In this document: piece by piece, positions 19,622 through 32,675 of the stretch | Layout of the letters: every line of letters begins with the position of its first letter | Position numbering within the stretch: the first letter of the stretch is position 1 | Source of the DNA: Bolinopsis microptera | Lineage: Eukaryota; Ctenophora; Tentaculata; Lobata; Bolinopsidae | Length of the DNA stretch: 64,000 bases | Assembly (NCBI RefSeq): GCF_026151205.1 | Contig: NC_087083.1 | Coordinates: 12,956,944 to 13,020,943 of the forward strand | Direction of reading: 5' to 3' | The notes under the pieces: model-generated | Told to the model about the DNA's origin: nothing | Database searches by the model: none | Seen by the model: the letters and a program-made list of their open reading frames with translations, nothing else | Program-made: the position numbers and the translations under genes

Positions 19622-19870
19622 GTTAGATGTGGGTAACCAAGTAAAAGAACCATTGATTCAGATCATGGGAAGCTATAGATATAACAGGTTAATGATCAAT
19701 CACAATTCAAATATAAATATACAACACTGATTGTGCAATATACATGGGTATGTAAAGTAAGTTACAATATTTGCTTACTTTCTTGATTTTACTCTGAGCC
19801 AACCGTACTTCATACTTATGGTTAGTCTGGGTTAGTCTGCTGCAGAGATAATGTGTTTCTACAAATGTGG

Positions 19871-20026
<156 letters not shown>

Positions 20027-20223
20027 AAATAATTAGAGATCACCTCTAATTAATTGCTCTATAGGGTTAGGAACAACCACGCCCTGGTCGTGGACCACGC
20101 CCCTATTTCTTATACATTTAAAAACACGAAAATCCCAGCATTTTAAATGATCGGATTAATTTAGAGCTTTGAGACTTTCTACTCGAATATAAATGTGACC
20201 CATTCATTTTGTTTAAACATGGT

Positions 20224-20960
20224 TTAAAATTTCTGTGACCACGCCCTATGTGCCACACCCATATTTTTTTTACAAATTTGTACAATCAGTGTATTGTTTA
20301 AAGTAGTGAATATAAAATCATACATAATTATAATACTATCTTTAAAACATCTATTCAAAACTACAAAAACTTCTTCAGATCTTTCTTTGTCTTCGGGGAA
20401 CTTTTCGTGATGTGAAGCCACCACCCTGCCCAGCTCCTGCCATGAGTCTTCGTCTCTTGTTATCGCCCCGTTTAGGCGAGTTGATAGAGCTAAAGCCCGC
20501 TCGCAGGAACCGTTTAGAGGCACGAGATTCCGGAGGCTCCGCTTATTATCTTCGTACTGAGGAAGAAGCCACCACTCATCTTTGGATAGGAAGGTGTGGG
20601 ACTCCCCGAGTAGCTGGAGCAGGAGGTTTGATCGAGGTCGCACGAAGTCACCAAGACAAGACTTCTCACTGACTTTAGGTAGTGAAAGTTTCTTTATAGG
20701 TAGAGGTTGAGCTGGCAGTTTTCATATTTTAGTTGCAAGGTATTCCTTCTCCCCGTCCGAGACTTTGTCCGAGAATAGGGCGATAGGTACCACGTGTGGC
20801 GTTGTAGTATCGCACTTGTCTTCTTCACTTCTTTATTGGACAGCCTTCCAGGAACTTTTCTGAACTTCTGAAGAGATGAAAAGAGCTTGAGATCGTTGAC
20901 TGCTGCATCTTCGAGGGATGGGGAAAGAAACCAGAACTCTATGTAGCATAGGGAACACAA
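20224..20960 (-). pseudogene. Fragment of a widespread invertebrate TE-linked ORF
   Basis: Three minus-strand blocks in different frames follow the pattern of an uncharacterised protein family abundant in cnidarian, mollusc and tunicate genomes. The blocks are ILQRHTWYLS (20820-20760), then after a frame change ALFSDKVSDGEKEYLATKI, and finally RPRSNLLLQLLG with LNGSCERALALSTRLNGAIT and SWQELGRVVASHHEKFP (20640-20390). In the family these correspond to the 'RHLWYLSEE...ALF', 'DFV...S..L' and 'N(D)xAERgvaLi' blocks. At least one frameshift and stops make it non-functional. The role of the family is unknown to me. Confidence 0.5.
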
Positions 20961-21182
20961 TCCAGGGGCTAAGAGGCGGACCTCTTAGTGTCCAGTAAAG
21001 GTATACCTCTACCATTAGCAGGAATATTGAGGGAATTTGTAGTTCGTACCCGCACCAAGTTTCCCGCCCCAGTACTGTCACAGTTCTGTTCTTTTATTAC
21101 AATTAACTTTTTAGCACGGTTAAGCAATTTTCATTATATTAGTTCAAATCCAATTTTCATTATATTCATTTATATATATATA

Positions 21183-21945
21183 CAGGGTGGGCCAAAAGTC
21201 AGTACCCATACGTTGGCCTTAATAGCTCCGCCGTGTTTTATATTTGAGAGCTGTTGCTTTGCAGATGGCATACTGTACTTATTGGTTCGAGGATTCCGTC
21301 GTAAAAATTTGAAAATTCGAATATTTTAGACCACGCCCATTCAATATTAAAACACCTATATTGTTTTCTCTGAACATGCTGAACGCCTAATTTTTTCAGA
21401 GACGGTAGATTATCAAATGTTGCATATGATCTGAAAACATGAGGCAAAACGGATTAGAAATGACGAAGTTATCAAGCATTTTCTGTATCTCGTTAACAAA
21501 ATTGACTGGGTGATGTGACACCGTGACACGACACCTTAATTGGGCACCCTTAACAATTCCCATAATGTTTAACGGGTGGTTAACGGGGTTACCTAATCAC
21601 GTGATTAGGTAAACCAATCACCTGATCACACGTAATGAATAAACTCGTTATGCTTCATATCTCGGTCATCTGAGAAGCTACAGTTCTAATTCTTTCAGGA
21701 TAAACGTAATTCGAATGGCCAAACACAATTCAATAACATTTAGCTTGATCCAACTATCCAAACTATCAAATAAATGTGAAAATGAACCTCCATTTGAAGA
21801 AAATGAACGCGAATATTTTTCGAGCTGACAAATTCCTCGAACCAGTGGTGGTACTAAGTCATACCAGAAAGAAGTATTTAAATTGGGCACTCAGTGACTG
21901 AGCTATAAAGGCCAACGTATGGGTACTGACTTTTGGCCCACCCTG
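21183..21945. mobile_element. Mariner-type MITE, 763 bp, with TA target duplication
   Basis: Long inverted ends begin CAGGGTGGGCCAAAAGT and continue CAGTACCCATACGTTGGCC on both sides (about 45 bases, near perfect). Each end is flanked by TA within TATATA. No transposase is encoded inside. The ends match the general form of Tc1/mariner termini. Confidence 0.88.
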
Positions 21946-21949
21946 TATA

Positions 21950-23140
21950 TATATTATATTCATTATAACTCATGATTTGAAAAAACTTTACTCATGAACT
22001 CGAGACTCTAGGTTACTGAGTTATTTTATTATATCGTGTATTGCCGGGAAGGCTGTTAATTTAGGATAGAGTTTTTGTGGCACTTATCTCAGTTTGTTCT
22101 TTTGTAGTTGTTTTCACACAGCTGAGTAAAAGTTTTTCAACTTAAAAGCAGTGTTTATAATTCAATTTATTATTATTATATAAGTTCAAATCCAACTCTG
22201 TCATGTGCCCTATATATAGCGGGATTAATATATTAAACACATTTGAGCGTTTGTTCGGGCCAGTCATTAACCTTAAAACTGTTCTTCAGTAATCAGTAAT
22301 ACCAATTTCTCACAGACTTTATATCGTTTTCAACCTCTTCTTCAAAACCGTTGGAAATTAGACTCGAGTATATGGGAGAGTTAGAATTAACCCAAATATC
22401 AGGGACACGAATGACTACTGATCCAGGATTTAAGAAACTAAACTTTCAACACTGAAAACATTCAGATTCTTGCCAAATATATTTCGATTGTAGTCATCTC
22501 CAGTGACATTGAACCTAAAAAATGTTAAAAGGTTAGTGAAACTCAAGCCGTATCGAGTATATTTCAACGGCTAAATTTCATGAAACGTTAACATTTAGAA
22601 ACACCGTTGCTCAGGGCACCATTATATTTATTCATCTTAAACTTCCTACTGCAGTTACACAGATTAAACATTTCCTCCTTTAATCTGGACAATAGATAAC
22701 GTTACCTAACTATTCCATCAGTGCATTTCGTTCAGGATGTTACACTCAAATAGATAAGGGTGGATAGCGTGTAAATGGGAATAGCGATTATCAATTTTGA
22801 GTGTGTGAATGCTGAATATTAGTGTTCGGTTTTGTGTGTGCTACTTCCTGAAATATCGGTAAAATGTCGTTCTGGTTATTCGAACTATTTTGAGTGTAGC
22901 TATTCGGAGGCAAGGTATAAAAGTTATCGCACACTTGATTACAATTGTCATTTGAGATAGCAGTTGAATTCATTAAAACGAAGAGAAAAGATAACGGTAA
23001 ACTAAAAAATTGTTAAAATCTCAGCCATTATCAATGCAAAATTGAAAGTTGTATTTAATTCGATTTTACATATTCAATTTAATTACACGGTTGTTATTGC
23101 GAGGAAATATTTATAAAGAAGCTTTAGAAAAGAAGACTGT
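21950..23140. other. Mostly unassigned
   Basis: AT-rich sequence. A minus-strand open frame at 22791-22973 (60 residues, rich in N, T and S) could be a downstream exon of the membrane-protein exon at 23147-23343, but nothing identifies it. Confidence 0.25.
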
Positions 23141-23146
23141 CAATTG

Positions 23147-23343
23147 TTATTGCGATCTATTAACTTCATTTTGTAATGTAAAAATAGGTGTATCAGCGTA
23201 TTCGTGTATTCTCGGTTTCTGTTCATCTGACATTATACACTTAAAACTCAAATGCAAATATAAACCAGCCATTATACAAATTAAAATACTAACAATAAAG
23301 TTCCGTAATTCTAGGAATGCTACACTAAATACTTGGGCTGCCT
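23147..23343 (-). CDS. Possible last exon of a membrane protein
   Basis: After an acceptor-like TTAG|G at 23343 the minus strand reads a hydrophobic helix (FIVSILICIMAGLYLHLSF) followed by a hydrophilic tail and a stop. It was too short and lacked a convenient Met, so it rests on reading the frame only. A receptor tail is conceivable; the family is not recognised. Confidence 0.3.
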
Positions 23344-23566
23344 AATGAATTATATGATCTGTCATATTATGTTGCTGTAAAAGTTTTTGTCATGAATGTA
23401 TTGGTATAAAATTCTGTCACAATTTAAATTCATTCAATATATAATACGTAAGAATTTTTTGGTAAGTTACATTCGGTCAGTTATATAAAAATTGCAGATA
23501 AGTTAATTATCAAGTTCAGTAACTATTTCTCCGTTTACATCGGAATTTTACTTTTTTTTGTGTGTC

Positions 23567-24320
23567 CTAGAGGACTGAGAACTCTAGAGGACTGAGAACT
23601 CTAGAGGACTGAGAACTCTAGAGGACTGAGAACTCTAGAGGACTGAGAACTCTAGAGGACTGAGAACTCTAGAGGACTGAGAACTCTAGAGGACTGAGAA
23701 CTCTAGAGGACTGAGAACTCTAGAGGACTGAGAACTCTAGAGGACTGAGAACTCTAGAGGACTGAGAACTCTAGAGGACTGAGAACTCTAGAGGACTGAG
23801 AACTCTAGAGGACTGAGAACTCTAGAGGACTGAGAACTCTAGAGGACTGAGAACTCTAGAGGACTGAGAACTCTAGAGGACTGAGAACTCTAGAGGACTG
23901 AGAACTCTAGAGGACTGAGAACTCTAGAGGACTGAGAACTCTAGAGGACTGAGAACTCTAGAGGACTGAGAACTCTAGAGGACTGAGAACTCTAGAGGAC
24001 TGAGAACTCTAGAGGACTGAGAACTCTAGAGGACTGAGAACTCTAGAGGACTGAGAACTCTAGAGGACTGAGAACTCTAGAGGACTGAGAACTCTAGAGG
24101 ACTGAGAACTCTAGAGGACTGAGAACTCTAGAGGACTGAGAACTCTAGAGGACTGAGAACTCTAGAGGACTGGGAACTCTAGAGGACTGAGAACTCTAGA
24201 GGACTGGGAACTCTAGAGGACTGAGAACTCTAGAGGACTGAGAACTCTAGAGGACTGAGAACTCTAGACGACTGAGAACGCTAGAGGACTGAGAACTCTA
24301 GAGGACTGAGAACTCTAGAG
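23567..24320. repeat. 17-bp minisatellite, about 44 copies
   Basis: The unit GAGGACTGAGAACTCTA repeats head-to-tail with almost no divergence. The few variants (GGGAAC, GACGACT, GAACGCT) cluster after 24170, and the last unit is scrambled. TCTAGA sites recur each unit. Confidence 0.97.
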
Positions 24321-24414
24321 ACTAGAGGACTTAGAATTGTCTTAGATTTCTTGGCACCCGGAGGAAGTTTGTTCCAGTATGATCTTAATCTGGTTCTTTT
24401 GCGATAGTGTAAAC

Positions 24415-24515
24415 GCGATAGCTAGCGCTAGATAGCGCTATTAAACACTAGCTTTAACATGCTAGCTAACGCAAACTATACATTTTCGATAACTAGCGCT
24501 AGCTAGCGCTAGTTC
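24415..24515. repeat. Patch of GCTAGCGCTAGC satellite
   Basis: GATAGCTAGCGCTAGATAGCGC and similar motifs are shared with the array at 3433-4515. This shows the decamer family is dispersed. Confidence 0.7.
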
Positions 24516-25536
24516 TACATCTAAGTTCTGCATGGACGAGTACCAAAATGATCCCCCAACTTCCATAAGCTGCAACTGGAATCTGGATTCCAGAATTGAA
24601 CACAATACTTTAAATGTAGTCTTATAAATGCTTTGTAGATAGCCATCAAGTTTCATCACAGATTTCGCCCTAATTCTCTAAATCATGGGAGTACAAAAAT
24701 CTGCATAAACCGTTTAAGAGTCCGTCTTCGTATATAAGTATAGTTGGAATGTATAATGTATATAATCCCTCGTAGAATTTGGTTGGAATGTATGCCTGAC
24801 TCCATACCCTCTGTTGTAACCAGCTATTTAAAATCATAATCAGTATGGATGATTCGTCTTGTGTATAAAATTTGTAACACGGAATATCGTGTCGGAATCG
24901 AAAATAATGAGGTTCTTGACATGCAGTGATTCCATAAACAGTCAGACAATGTATATTGTACACCGTATATCAGATTAGCTTCCTTTGTATCACATCACTT
25001 CGGTGGACAGATATGTGGATACAAATAGAAATGTGATCTGAATAAGGTGATCCGAGCTTAGCAAGGTTATCGGATCCCATTTGGCATTTGGTGTGATCAG
25101 TGATCGGATGTAGAGGCGTAAGAAACAAGAGGAATAACTTAGCAAGCTTGTTAGCGGACAAGAAGAGTATAAATAGATAAGTCAGTTGTCTATGATACCA
25201 CAATACAACAATGAGTTCAACATCAAATCCCTTCACCTTATTGATGAACCTACCGCTATATTCCGTTCCAGTGACTCTACCAGTTCCACAAAGAAGTTCC
25301 ACTACCTGACTACCAGTTCCGCAAAAAAGTTCCACCACCAGTTCCACAAATGACCCCTTTGAAGATCCTGGCATCCGCAATTCCTACTCTCTCTGTAACA
25401 CAGCTCCCTCAGCTCAGCAAACCCGTTCACCAGATCCAACGACGATGTCTCGATCCCCAAATCCGAACACTTCTTCAGTTGCCTATCTAAAACTAAGAAC
25501 CCCTTCAACCCGTCCCTTTGAAGAACATCTTCCTCG

Positions 25537-26058
25537 ATGTTCCTCCTTCAAACCTTGACCAATAACGAGGTCCAACACCTGTGGTTGGAATTCTCGGAAA
25601 CTGGAAGGCTCGATATGTACACCGGGCAAATCTGTCAATCAACCAATCGTTGGTGCGACGATATTATCATAAACTCCTATTCTATAATGTGTCGACAGCA
25701 CAAGAGATCAAACTTCCTCTACCAAGACACCTGTCTGACTAGTTCGTACAGTTCAGGAAAAAGTCTTATGAGCGCCGATCAGAAGTTTATACAGATTTTC
25801 AACCCTTACAATACACATTGGTTATGTGTTTCAAATGCACTAACCTTTGTCGATGAACCCCACGTTGTCGAGCTGTTTGACTCGATGAAATCTCTTGAAA
25901 ATCTGTCGTCTGTCCGTGTTTTGGATATGACAACAAGTCAGCTTGTATTACGGCTCCGGCCTTTGATAAGAGTGATCAGATATATTAAATGTCAGCAACA
26001 TCAAAAAAATTATAATTGTGGTCCCTTTGCTTTAGGGTTTCTCTGGGCCCCTTTCTGA
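25537..26058 (+). pseudogene. Ulp1/C48-like cysteine protease domain
   Basis: 173 residues carry the order of a Ulp1-type catalytic core: WCDDIIINSY (39-48), His in NTHWLCVSNAL (H94), acid in VELFDSM (D115), a Gln-rich KCQQHQ (151-156) and the nucleophile in NYNCGPFALGF (C161). This type is common in invertebrate genomes as TE-associated genes with 'HWV.VSN...YDS...CGLFA' motifs. The usual continuation after the Cys helix is cut by a stop at 26056, and in-frame stops lie upstream (about 25520), so the gene is a remnant or lacks exons. The true substrate (SUMO-like or other) is unknown. Confidence 0.7.
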
Positions 26059-26059
26059 G

Positions 26060-26880
26060 GGAACCCACCCCCTTCAATATGAACACTTGAGTGGACCTAT
26101 GATCAGACATAAGGTCATGCAAAGTTTTTATTAACACATTCAATGACCGTTTAATATTTCAATCATCCTTCTGAACAGAATATGTTATGTTTGTTATTTC
26201 ACCAAACTTCTGTTACCTAGTAATTAGGTAATTATCACTTGTAATGAAACCATTTCTGCTATTTTTAGTAGAAAAAGTCAGCAATAAGAGGTACGTCCGA
26301 GTGTGATACCAGTGGGCACATCACGTGCTGGCGGAAGTTATTCAAATGACGGTATTTAAGCCGATAATAAAATGGGATGTTCATAGACTAGATCGTCTGA
26401 TATAACCACGTGGCGAGACGAGCTACAGCTACAAACATCTGGGTGCTCTATGTCATTATTGGGATACAATGAAGCCAAGCCCTCGGGTCGGATGCAATAT
26501 GCCCTCAAATCCATTTCTGATTTCGATGTGTCCTAATTTTATCACAATTACATCCCAAACTAAACATAGTCTCGTAAAACATGATTGTACCAAAAACCTG
26601 CGTCCTTTTGTGGCTTTATTGGCCAAGACCTACCCTACTTCACTATTATATGTTTACTGAATCTATCGTAGAGAACAAAAACTGTGAATTCCACTGCTTT
26701 CAATTGTCGGCAACCTGTCAACTGTGCTCTCTAGCAGTATCATCCTACAGACATTTCGTGACTACACAATATACATACAACGAAAGCCCACCAACAATAA
26801 TTTGTAAATTGTGAAGAGTTTATACTGTATACAGTAACCTCACACCAAGAAATTCTAAAAATCTGGATACTCGGCAGGAT
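26060..26880. other. No recognisable feature
   Basis: No convincing coding frame or repeat seen. Confidence 0.4.
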
Positions 26881-26883
26881 TAT

Positions 26884-27475
26884 TAGGGCAGAATTGGAAA
26901 AATCAAACAACCTTACATCAGTTCTAGACATACAGTGATTCCCAAACTTGGTTTGAGTGGTCCTAGGACCAATATGAACTACTTCCGACCAATTTTGAAC
27001 CATTCTGAGCACTTTGAGGAGAATATTCATTTTCGTTCATTCCATGAACCTGGATAATTTTGTTTGGCTTTTGATGGCTCCTAGGCCTAGCTTCGAACTA
27101 TATATCCATCTTAGAAAACCGAATTGAGGCTTCCCATCACTCAAATACAGCCAATACTTTGATGTCCCCATGTTCCCAAAATGGTTCCGAAAATCAAAAT
27201 TGGAACCACCCTCACATCGGTTTTAGACATGCAGTGATTCTCAAACTTGGTTTGAGTGGTCCTAGGACCAATATTTACTCTTTCCGACCAATTTTAAACC
27301 ATTCTGAGCACTTTGAGGAGAATGTTCATTTTCGTTCATTTCTGGTCATTCCATGGGTAATTTTACACGACTTTTGATGGCTCCTAGGCCTAGTTTACGG
27401 CTATATCCATCTTAGAAAACCGAACTGAGCCTTCCAAGCACTTACAACCAATACTTCGATGTCCCCATGTTCCAA
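26884..27475. repeat. Tandem duplication, about 290-bp units
   Basis: The block containing CTTGGTTTGAGTGGTCCTAG, CATTCTGAGCACTTTGAGGA and GATGGCTCCTAGGCCTAG occurs at about 26884-27178 and again at about 27179-27475, with roughly 10-15 percent divergence. No coding role is apparent. Confidence 0.85.
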
Positions 27476-28006
27476 ATTTATGGATTCGTCTACTGAAAAT
27501 AATTGTGGAAATTGTATGGAACGCGCACCGTCTAATATCTCAGGATCTATAGCGTCGCGCGGAAGCTAAGCACGTGTTTTTACGTACGTAATTAACTGCT
27601 ATCTGTATTCTTAACCCGTCGTCGGTATAATGACAGGTTGAACTTGGTACTTGGTACTTGGTACAGTCGTAAGTTTATGATACATACGTTTATTGTCATA
27701 AGTTTATTGCGAATTAACCTTTTAATATGTTTCCACCATGTACAGTGCACACTGTACAGTTCCACCATGTAAACAGTAACAGAAACGGAGAATTTCTTCT
27801 GGTTAAAGCATGTAACAGCTCGAATATCTCGCTGTATTGACATTACATTTAGAGTTTTTATCTCAATCAACCAAACTCAGCTTACCTCCCACGTTTATCC
27901 GACATATTAAGTACTAACACGTGTAACGACAGTGAGTTTTCAAATTTACTATATAAGTTGTATTGCTGAATGTTTTCAGTACCATAAACATGGGCTTGCT
28001 TCAGGG

Positions 28007-28043
<37 letters not shown>

Positions 28044-28679
28044 GGCGGCGGGGGGCACGGGCCCCCCATAAAACTTCCCAAAGGGGGGGAAAAGGGGGCC
28101 CAAAACCGGGGTTAGGTAAATTTGGAAAAACCCCCAATTGCATTATCCAAATTTTTAAAAGGGGGGGGTTTGGGTACTGCGGGTTTGGGCGACACCCAAT
28201 AATAGTAAAACGTTTTTTTCATCTGAAGACCCGGGCCAACATGCCCGTAGACATCCTTCTCTTTCACTATGTAAAGGAATGCTTTTGGGGAGGAAACAAC
28301 CACTCCAGCTCGTTTTTGAAAGCGGGCCATCTTTTCCAGCTGATGTGTCGAACAAACCCCTGAGGGGGGGGGGGGGGGGTGTTAACACTGTTAACATTTT
28401 GTTATTATCAGGGGTTTAAGCATGTCTCAATGGCTTGGATCCCAATTTATCAAAGTTAAAAAGTTCAAGCCCCCCCCTGACTTCCCAAAAAAAATTTAAG
28501 CAGGAAACATAATGCAAAAGCCCTTTTTTACACAAAAATGATTTTAAAAAACCCCCCAACAATTTACCCCGATACCTCTTTAAAAACCACAGTCCTAAAG
28601 GGGCCTTTTTCTACCCAGCACCTACCCGGAACCCGCACAGAATTTCAGAAAGCAATCCCAACAGCCCCACCACGTCATT

Positions 28680-29695
28680 GCCCCCCTTCTCCAGGATGTT
28701 TAGAGGGGGGTTGTGGGGTGTGTCACCGTTTTTTCCCAGACCCCCCACGTCGTGCCCCCCCCTTTCCCCAGGACATGTTTTTAGGTGGGGTGGGGGATTT
28801 TAATCCCCGGTTATCACAGACCACCACGTCAGGGGCCCCCCTTCCCGGGAAGAAAGTTTTGTAGAGAGGTTTTGGGGGGTGTGTCACCTTTAAACCCCAA
28901 AACCACCACGTCAGTGACCCCCTTCCCGGGGAGCATGTTGTGAAAAAAGGGGGTGTGGGGTAGTGACCCTTTTCCCTCCGGGAGAATTTTTAAAGAGTGG
29001 GGGGGGTGGGGTATTTGCCCCCCTTTTCCCCGGAAACCCATGTTTTTTAAGGGGGGGTTGTGGGGTTGTCCCGTTATCACAGCCCACCCCCGTCAGGGGG
29101 GGGGAACCCCTTCCCCAGGAGCATGTTTTAGAGGGGGGTTTTGGGGGTGTGCCCACCGTTATCAAAAAGACCACCACTTCGGGGGACCCCCTTCTCCAGG
29201 AGAATGTTGAAAAAGGGGGTGGGGGGTGTGTAAACCTTTAAACAAGACCACCCGTCAGGACCCCCTTCCCCCGGGAGCATGTTTGTAGGTGGGGGTGGGG
29301 TGTTTTTTCACCTTTTATCACAGACCACCACGCAGGGCCCCCCTTCTCCAGGACATTTTTGTAGAGGGGGGTGGGGGGTTTTGGTTCCACCTTTAATCAC
29401 AGCCCACCACTTCAGGACCCCCTTCTCCAGGACATTTTTGTAGAGTGGGGTGGGGGGGGTTTTTCACCTTTAAAAAAACAGACCCCCACGTCGTGCCCCC
29501 CTTTCCCCCGGGGAGCAGGTTTGAGAGGGGGGTTGTGGGGTTTTTAAACCTTTATCACAGCCCCCATTTCAGTGACCCCCTTCTCCAGGAGCATGTTTGT
29601 AGAGTGGGGTGGGGGGTGGTCCCCTTTTACCCCAACCCCCTTCCCCAGGAGCATTTTTTTTAGAGGGGGTGGGGGGTTTGTGTCACCCAGAAGCC
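28680..29695. repeat. About 77-bp minisatellite, about 14 copies
   Basis: Units start CCTTCTCCAGGAGCATGTTT, followed by GTAGAGGGG, TGTGTCACC, TTATCACAGACCACCACG and TCAG. Starts recur at about 28685, 28761, 28841, 28921, 29109, 29190, 29262, 29342, 29420, 29500, 29578 and 29638. Homopolymers within units vary irregularly. Confidence 0.85.
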
Positions 29696-30317
29696 CTGTA
29701 ATTTTTTTTTTATTGAAATCTTTAAAACGATAAATTTAAACATAAAAATTTCACAATGAAAAAAAAAACATTAAATTTTCAAAAAAAAAGTATAAGACTC
29801 CCGAAAAAAATAAATTTTTCTAGGACAAAATGTAGGGAAATAAAAGGCCCTGAGGGTCACCAAAAACACAGATGTTGGGGAAAAAAAATGCCCCCTCCTG
29901 CAGTATGGGCCCACTGTAACTGCCCTCCCACAGCATTTTTTTCCCTGGGGGAGAAACCCCGGGGGTTAGATTTTGCAGAGTAAAAAAGGGGAGAAATAGT
30001 TTGAGGAGAGGTTATGAATAAAACACTATTATTATTTATTTTAATATAAAAAGTGATAATTAGTAGAAACCCTGATTCAGTTACAAAAGTCAAAAAAAGA
30101 CGTTTCAACTTGAAAACCCCAAAACCCAATTAAGAGATTACGTAAGATCAGGTTTTAATAAAACCCTTTAACGTACCTTTTTAAACCCTAATTCATTGGG
30201 AAAAAATTTTTCTTAAAACCCCTTATTTAGTTTCGGGCTGCAAAAAAACCCCAAAATTGAAAGGGGATCGGGGCCACAGGGTCGGGCCTTCAACCGGGGG
30301 CCACTAACAAACGACAG

Positions 30318-30830
30318 CTGGAACATGCAGTCGGGGAACTTTCCAGCCCTGGAAAAAATGCAGCCCTGGAACATGCAGCTGGAACATGCAGTCGGGAACA
30401 TGCAGTCTGAATTTTTCCCAGTCTGGAACATGCAGTCTGGAAAACCATGCAGTCGGGAAAACATGCGGGTCTGGAACATGCATTCGGGAACATGCAGTCT
30501 GGAACGGGCCAGTCTGGAACATCCCAGTCTGGAACAGCAGTCGGGGAAAAATGCAGTCGGAACATCAGTCGGGAACACCCAGTTCGGGAAAAAATGCAGT
30601 CTGGAACATCCCGCGGGAAAAACTTTCAGCCTGGAACATCATTTCTGGAACATGCAGTCTGGAACATGATTTCGGGGAAATGCAGCCCTGGAACGCGTCG
30701 GAACAGCAGTTGGAACAGGGCGTCTGGAACTGCAGTCGGGAAAATCAGTCGGGAAAAACAGCAGTCGGGAACAGGGCAGCCCTGGAAATGCAGTCGGGAA
30801 AACATGCCGTCGGGAAAAACATGCACCCTT
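30318..30830. repeat. 14-bp minisatellite CATGCAGTCTGGAA
   Basis: Repeated units of CATGCAGTCTGGAA and variants (CAGTCGGGAA, CAGCCCTGGAA). Truncated and expanded units alternate. Open frames here (both strands) are repeat artefacts. Confidence 0.85.
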
Positions 30831-32675
30831 TGGGTGGACTTTTCTGATGGGGGCCAAAAAACATTTCCCTTTACGTTGGAGAAATGAAAGTGGATGTTGG
30901 GTGCCAGTCCGGGGTTTTTTGTAGATGGGGCTAAAGAGAGGCCCCATCTCTTTTAAAAACCCGGGACACCATCTCTCTTGAAATTTTTGGTTTGTTAGTG
31001 TTTCTATTATTATTGAGTCCCGCCCTTTTTATTAGATTAAAAATTTACGCATGTTATTAATAACTTACTTTTCTTAGCGAAACTCACAATTTGCCGTCCG
31101 CAGCCGGGGGGTTAGGGGGAAATGCTGACAGTTGCTGAGGGGGGGGGGGGGTCTGAGCTTTGGGCTGACGTCAGCGGGAAATGTAAAAAAAAATTTTAAG
31201 TTTTAAAAGTGGCCCATTTTTACTCCCCGCCCTCATCGATCAAATTTCGTTGAAAACAGTGCAATCTTTTTCATATTCGAGTTTCAAACTTGGCTCTTTT
31301 TCAAAGTTTTGGTTTTGTCCCTTTAAACTCTTAAAAAATTTTCGCGTGTTTGTTTTTCGGAGTCAGCCCGATATTTTCCACCCTTTCCCCTTCTTGTCTA
31401 ATACCACCTAGCCCTATTTAAGTTTTTTACTGTTATTTATTTTATAAAGGGAAACAAAAATTTATTTTAAAAAAACCTCTTTCTATCACATTTTTTAAAA
31501 AATTACAAAAAAATTGTACGTCTAAAAAAACCTTTAAAACAGTTCACGACTACGTGCCAATACAAAAATTTCTGTGAGTATAAAAAATAAAAAATTTACG
31601 TTAAATAAATTTTTTAAAAATCTGCACAGTGGGGGGAACGGTGTAAAAACTCCAAACATTTCCCCAATTTTCCTTCCTCCACCCCCTTTTTAAAGGGCCC
31701 AAACGGGAACTTAAACGTTTGCTCTTTCCCAAACCGTTTTTTTTTTCCCCCCCTTTTTCCCTTCCCAGGGGGACTTTGTTTTTTTTATAAGGGCTCTGAG
31801 GTCTTTAGTTCTTTTGGAACATCTCCTTTGTTGGGGATTTTAGGGCCTTGAGACATATCATTACATCATGTTCTTTCCCTCGCTTCTCTGATTCTTTCAA
31901 AAATTTAACTTTTGGCAATAATATTTTTAGACGGTAATATAAATGGTTACTAAATTTTATAAGTCAAAAATAATGAATCAATACAAATTAATCAGAATTA
32001 CTAAAGTAATTAATTGACATTAGGTAACTTTATAACTGAAAAACGATGTATGTCGATACAAATTACAAAATAATATTAAGTGATTGAAACATTTCAATAA
32101 ATTCATCATAAATATCACTATTATATTTACCCCAATATTTAATCTTGGATTTATAAAACTTGACAATTTATCTACTTTAAGTAGAGCATACTGATTTTCC
32201 TCCCTACACCTGTCAGTATTTCTATACCCCTCGCTGGCTGTCGGGAGGGGGGTAAGTATTAAGTAAGAAGGTTAAGAAGGCAAGGCGCAAAAAACCTCTT
32301 TCATGACTCCTGATCGTATCCTGGCTGTCCAGAGCCTGCTGTATGACCCAGTTAGAGAGAGAGCAAACTCCGGGCTGTTACATTGTATCACACCCTATAC
32401 ATGCTATTGCTACTTAATGTAATGCACGAAGCATGGGACAAAAGAAACCAAGTAAATTATAATGATAAAGCAGAAATAGTCTATAGCATACACTTGGTTA
32501 GGTTATATATACACTAACCTATAATACATTGTGCCTTAAGATCGAAGATTAGCAATTGCTCTCCTCACATTGCACAGGAGAACAGCTTCTCCTTTTTGTT
32601 TAACGTCCTGACTTCCTGTGCTTGAAGTCTTCTCGGACACCTTTTATAGGTGAGCAACACACTAAACAAAGTGCA

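Larger units (their letters stand above)
28005..31860. other. Low-quality G/C-homopolymer region
   Basis: A run of over 30 G starts the region. Many runs of G, C, A and T are then lengthened beyond what the surrounding DNA shows, inside repeats that otherwise look regular. Sharp return to normal composition occurs near 31860. All long open frames here are translations of distorted repeats. Read as unpolished long-read consensus rather than biology. Confidence 0.7.

Noticed and set aside
23567..24320. CRISPR array
   Set aside because: Direct repeats are contiguous 17-mers without unique spacers, in eukaryotic DNA.
30213..30947. Several Cys/Phe/Pro-rich frames on both strands resembling secreted repeats
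   Set aside because: Translations of a 14-bp minisatellite with distorted homopolymers.
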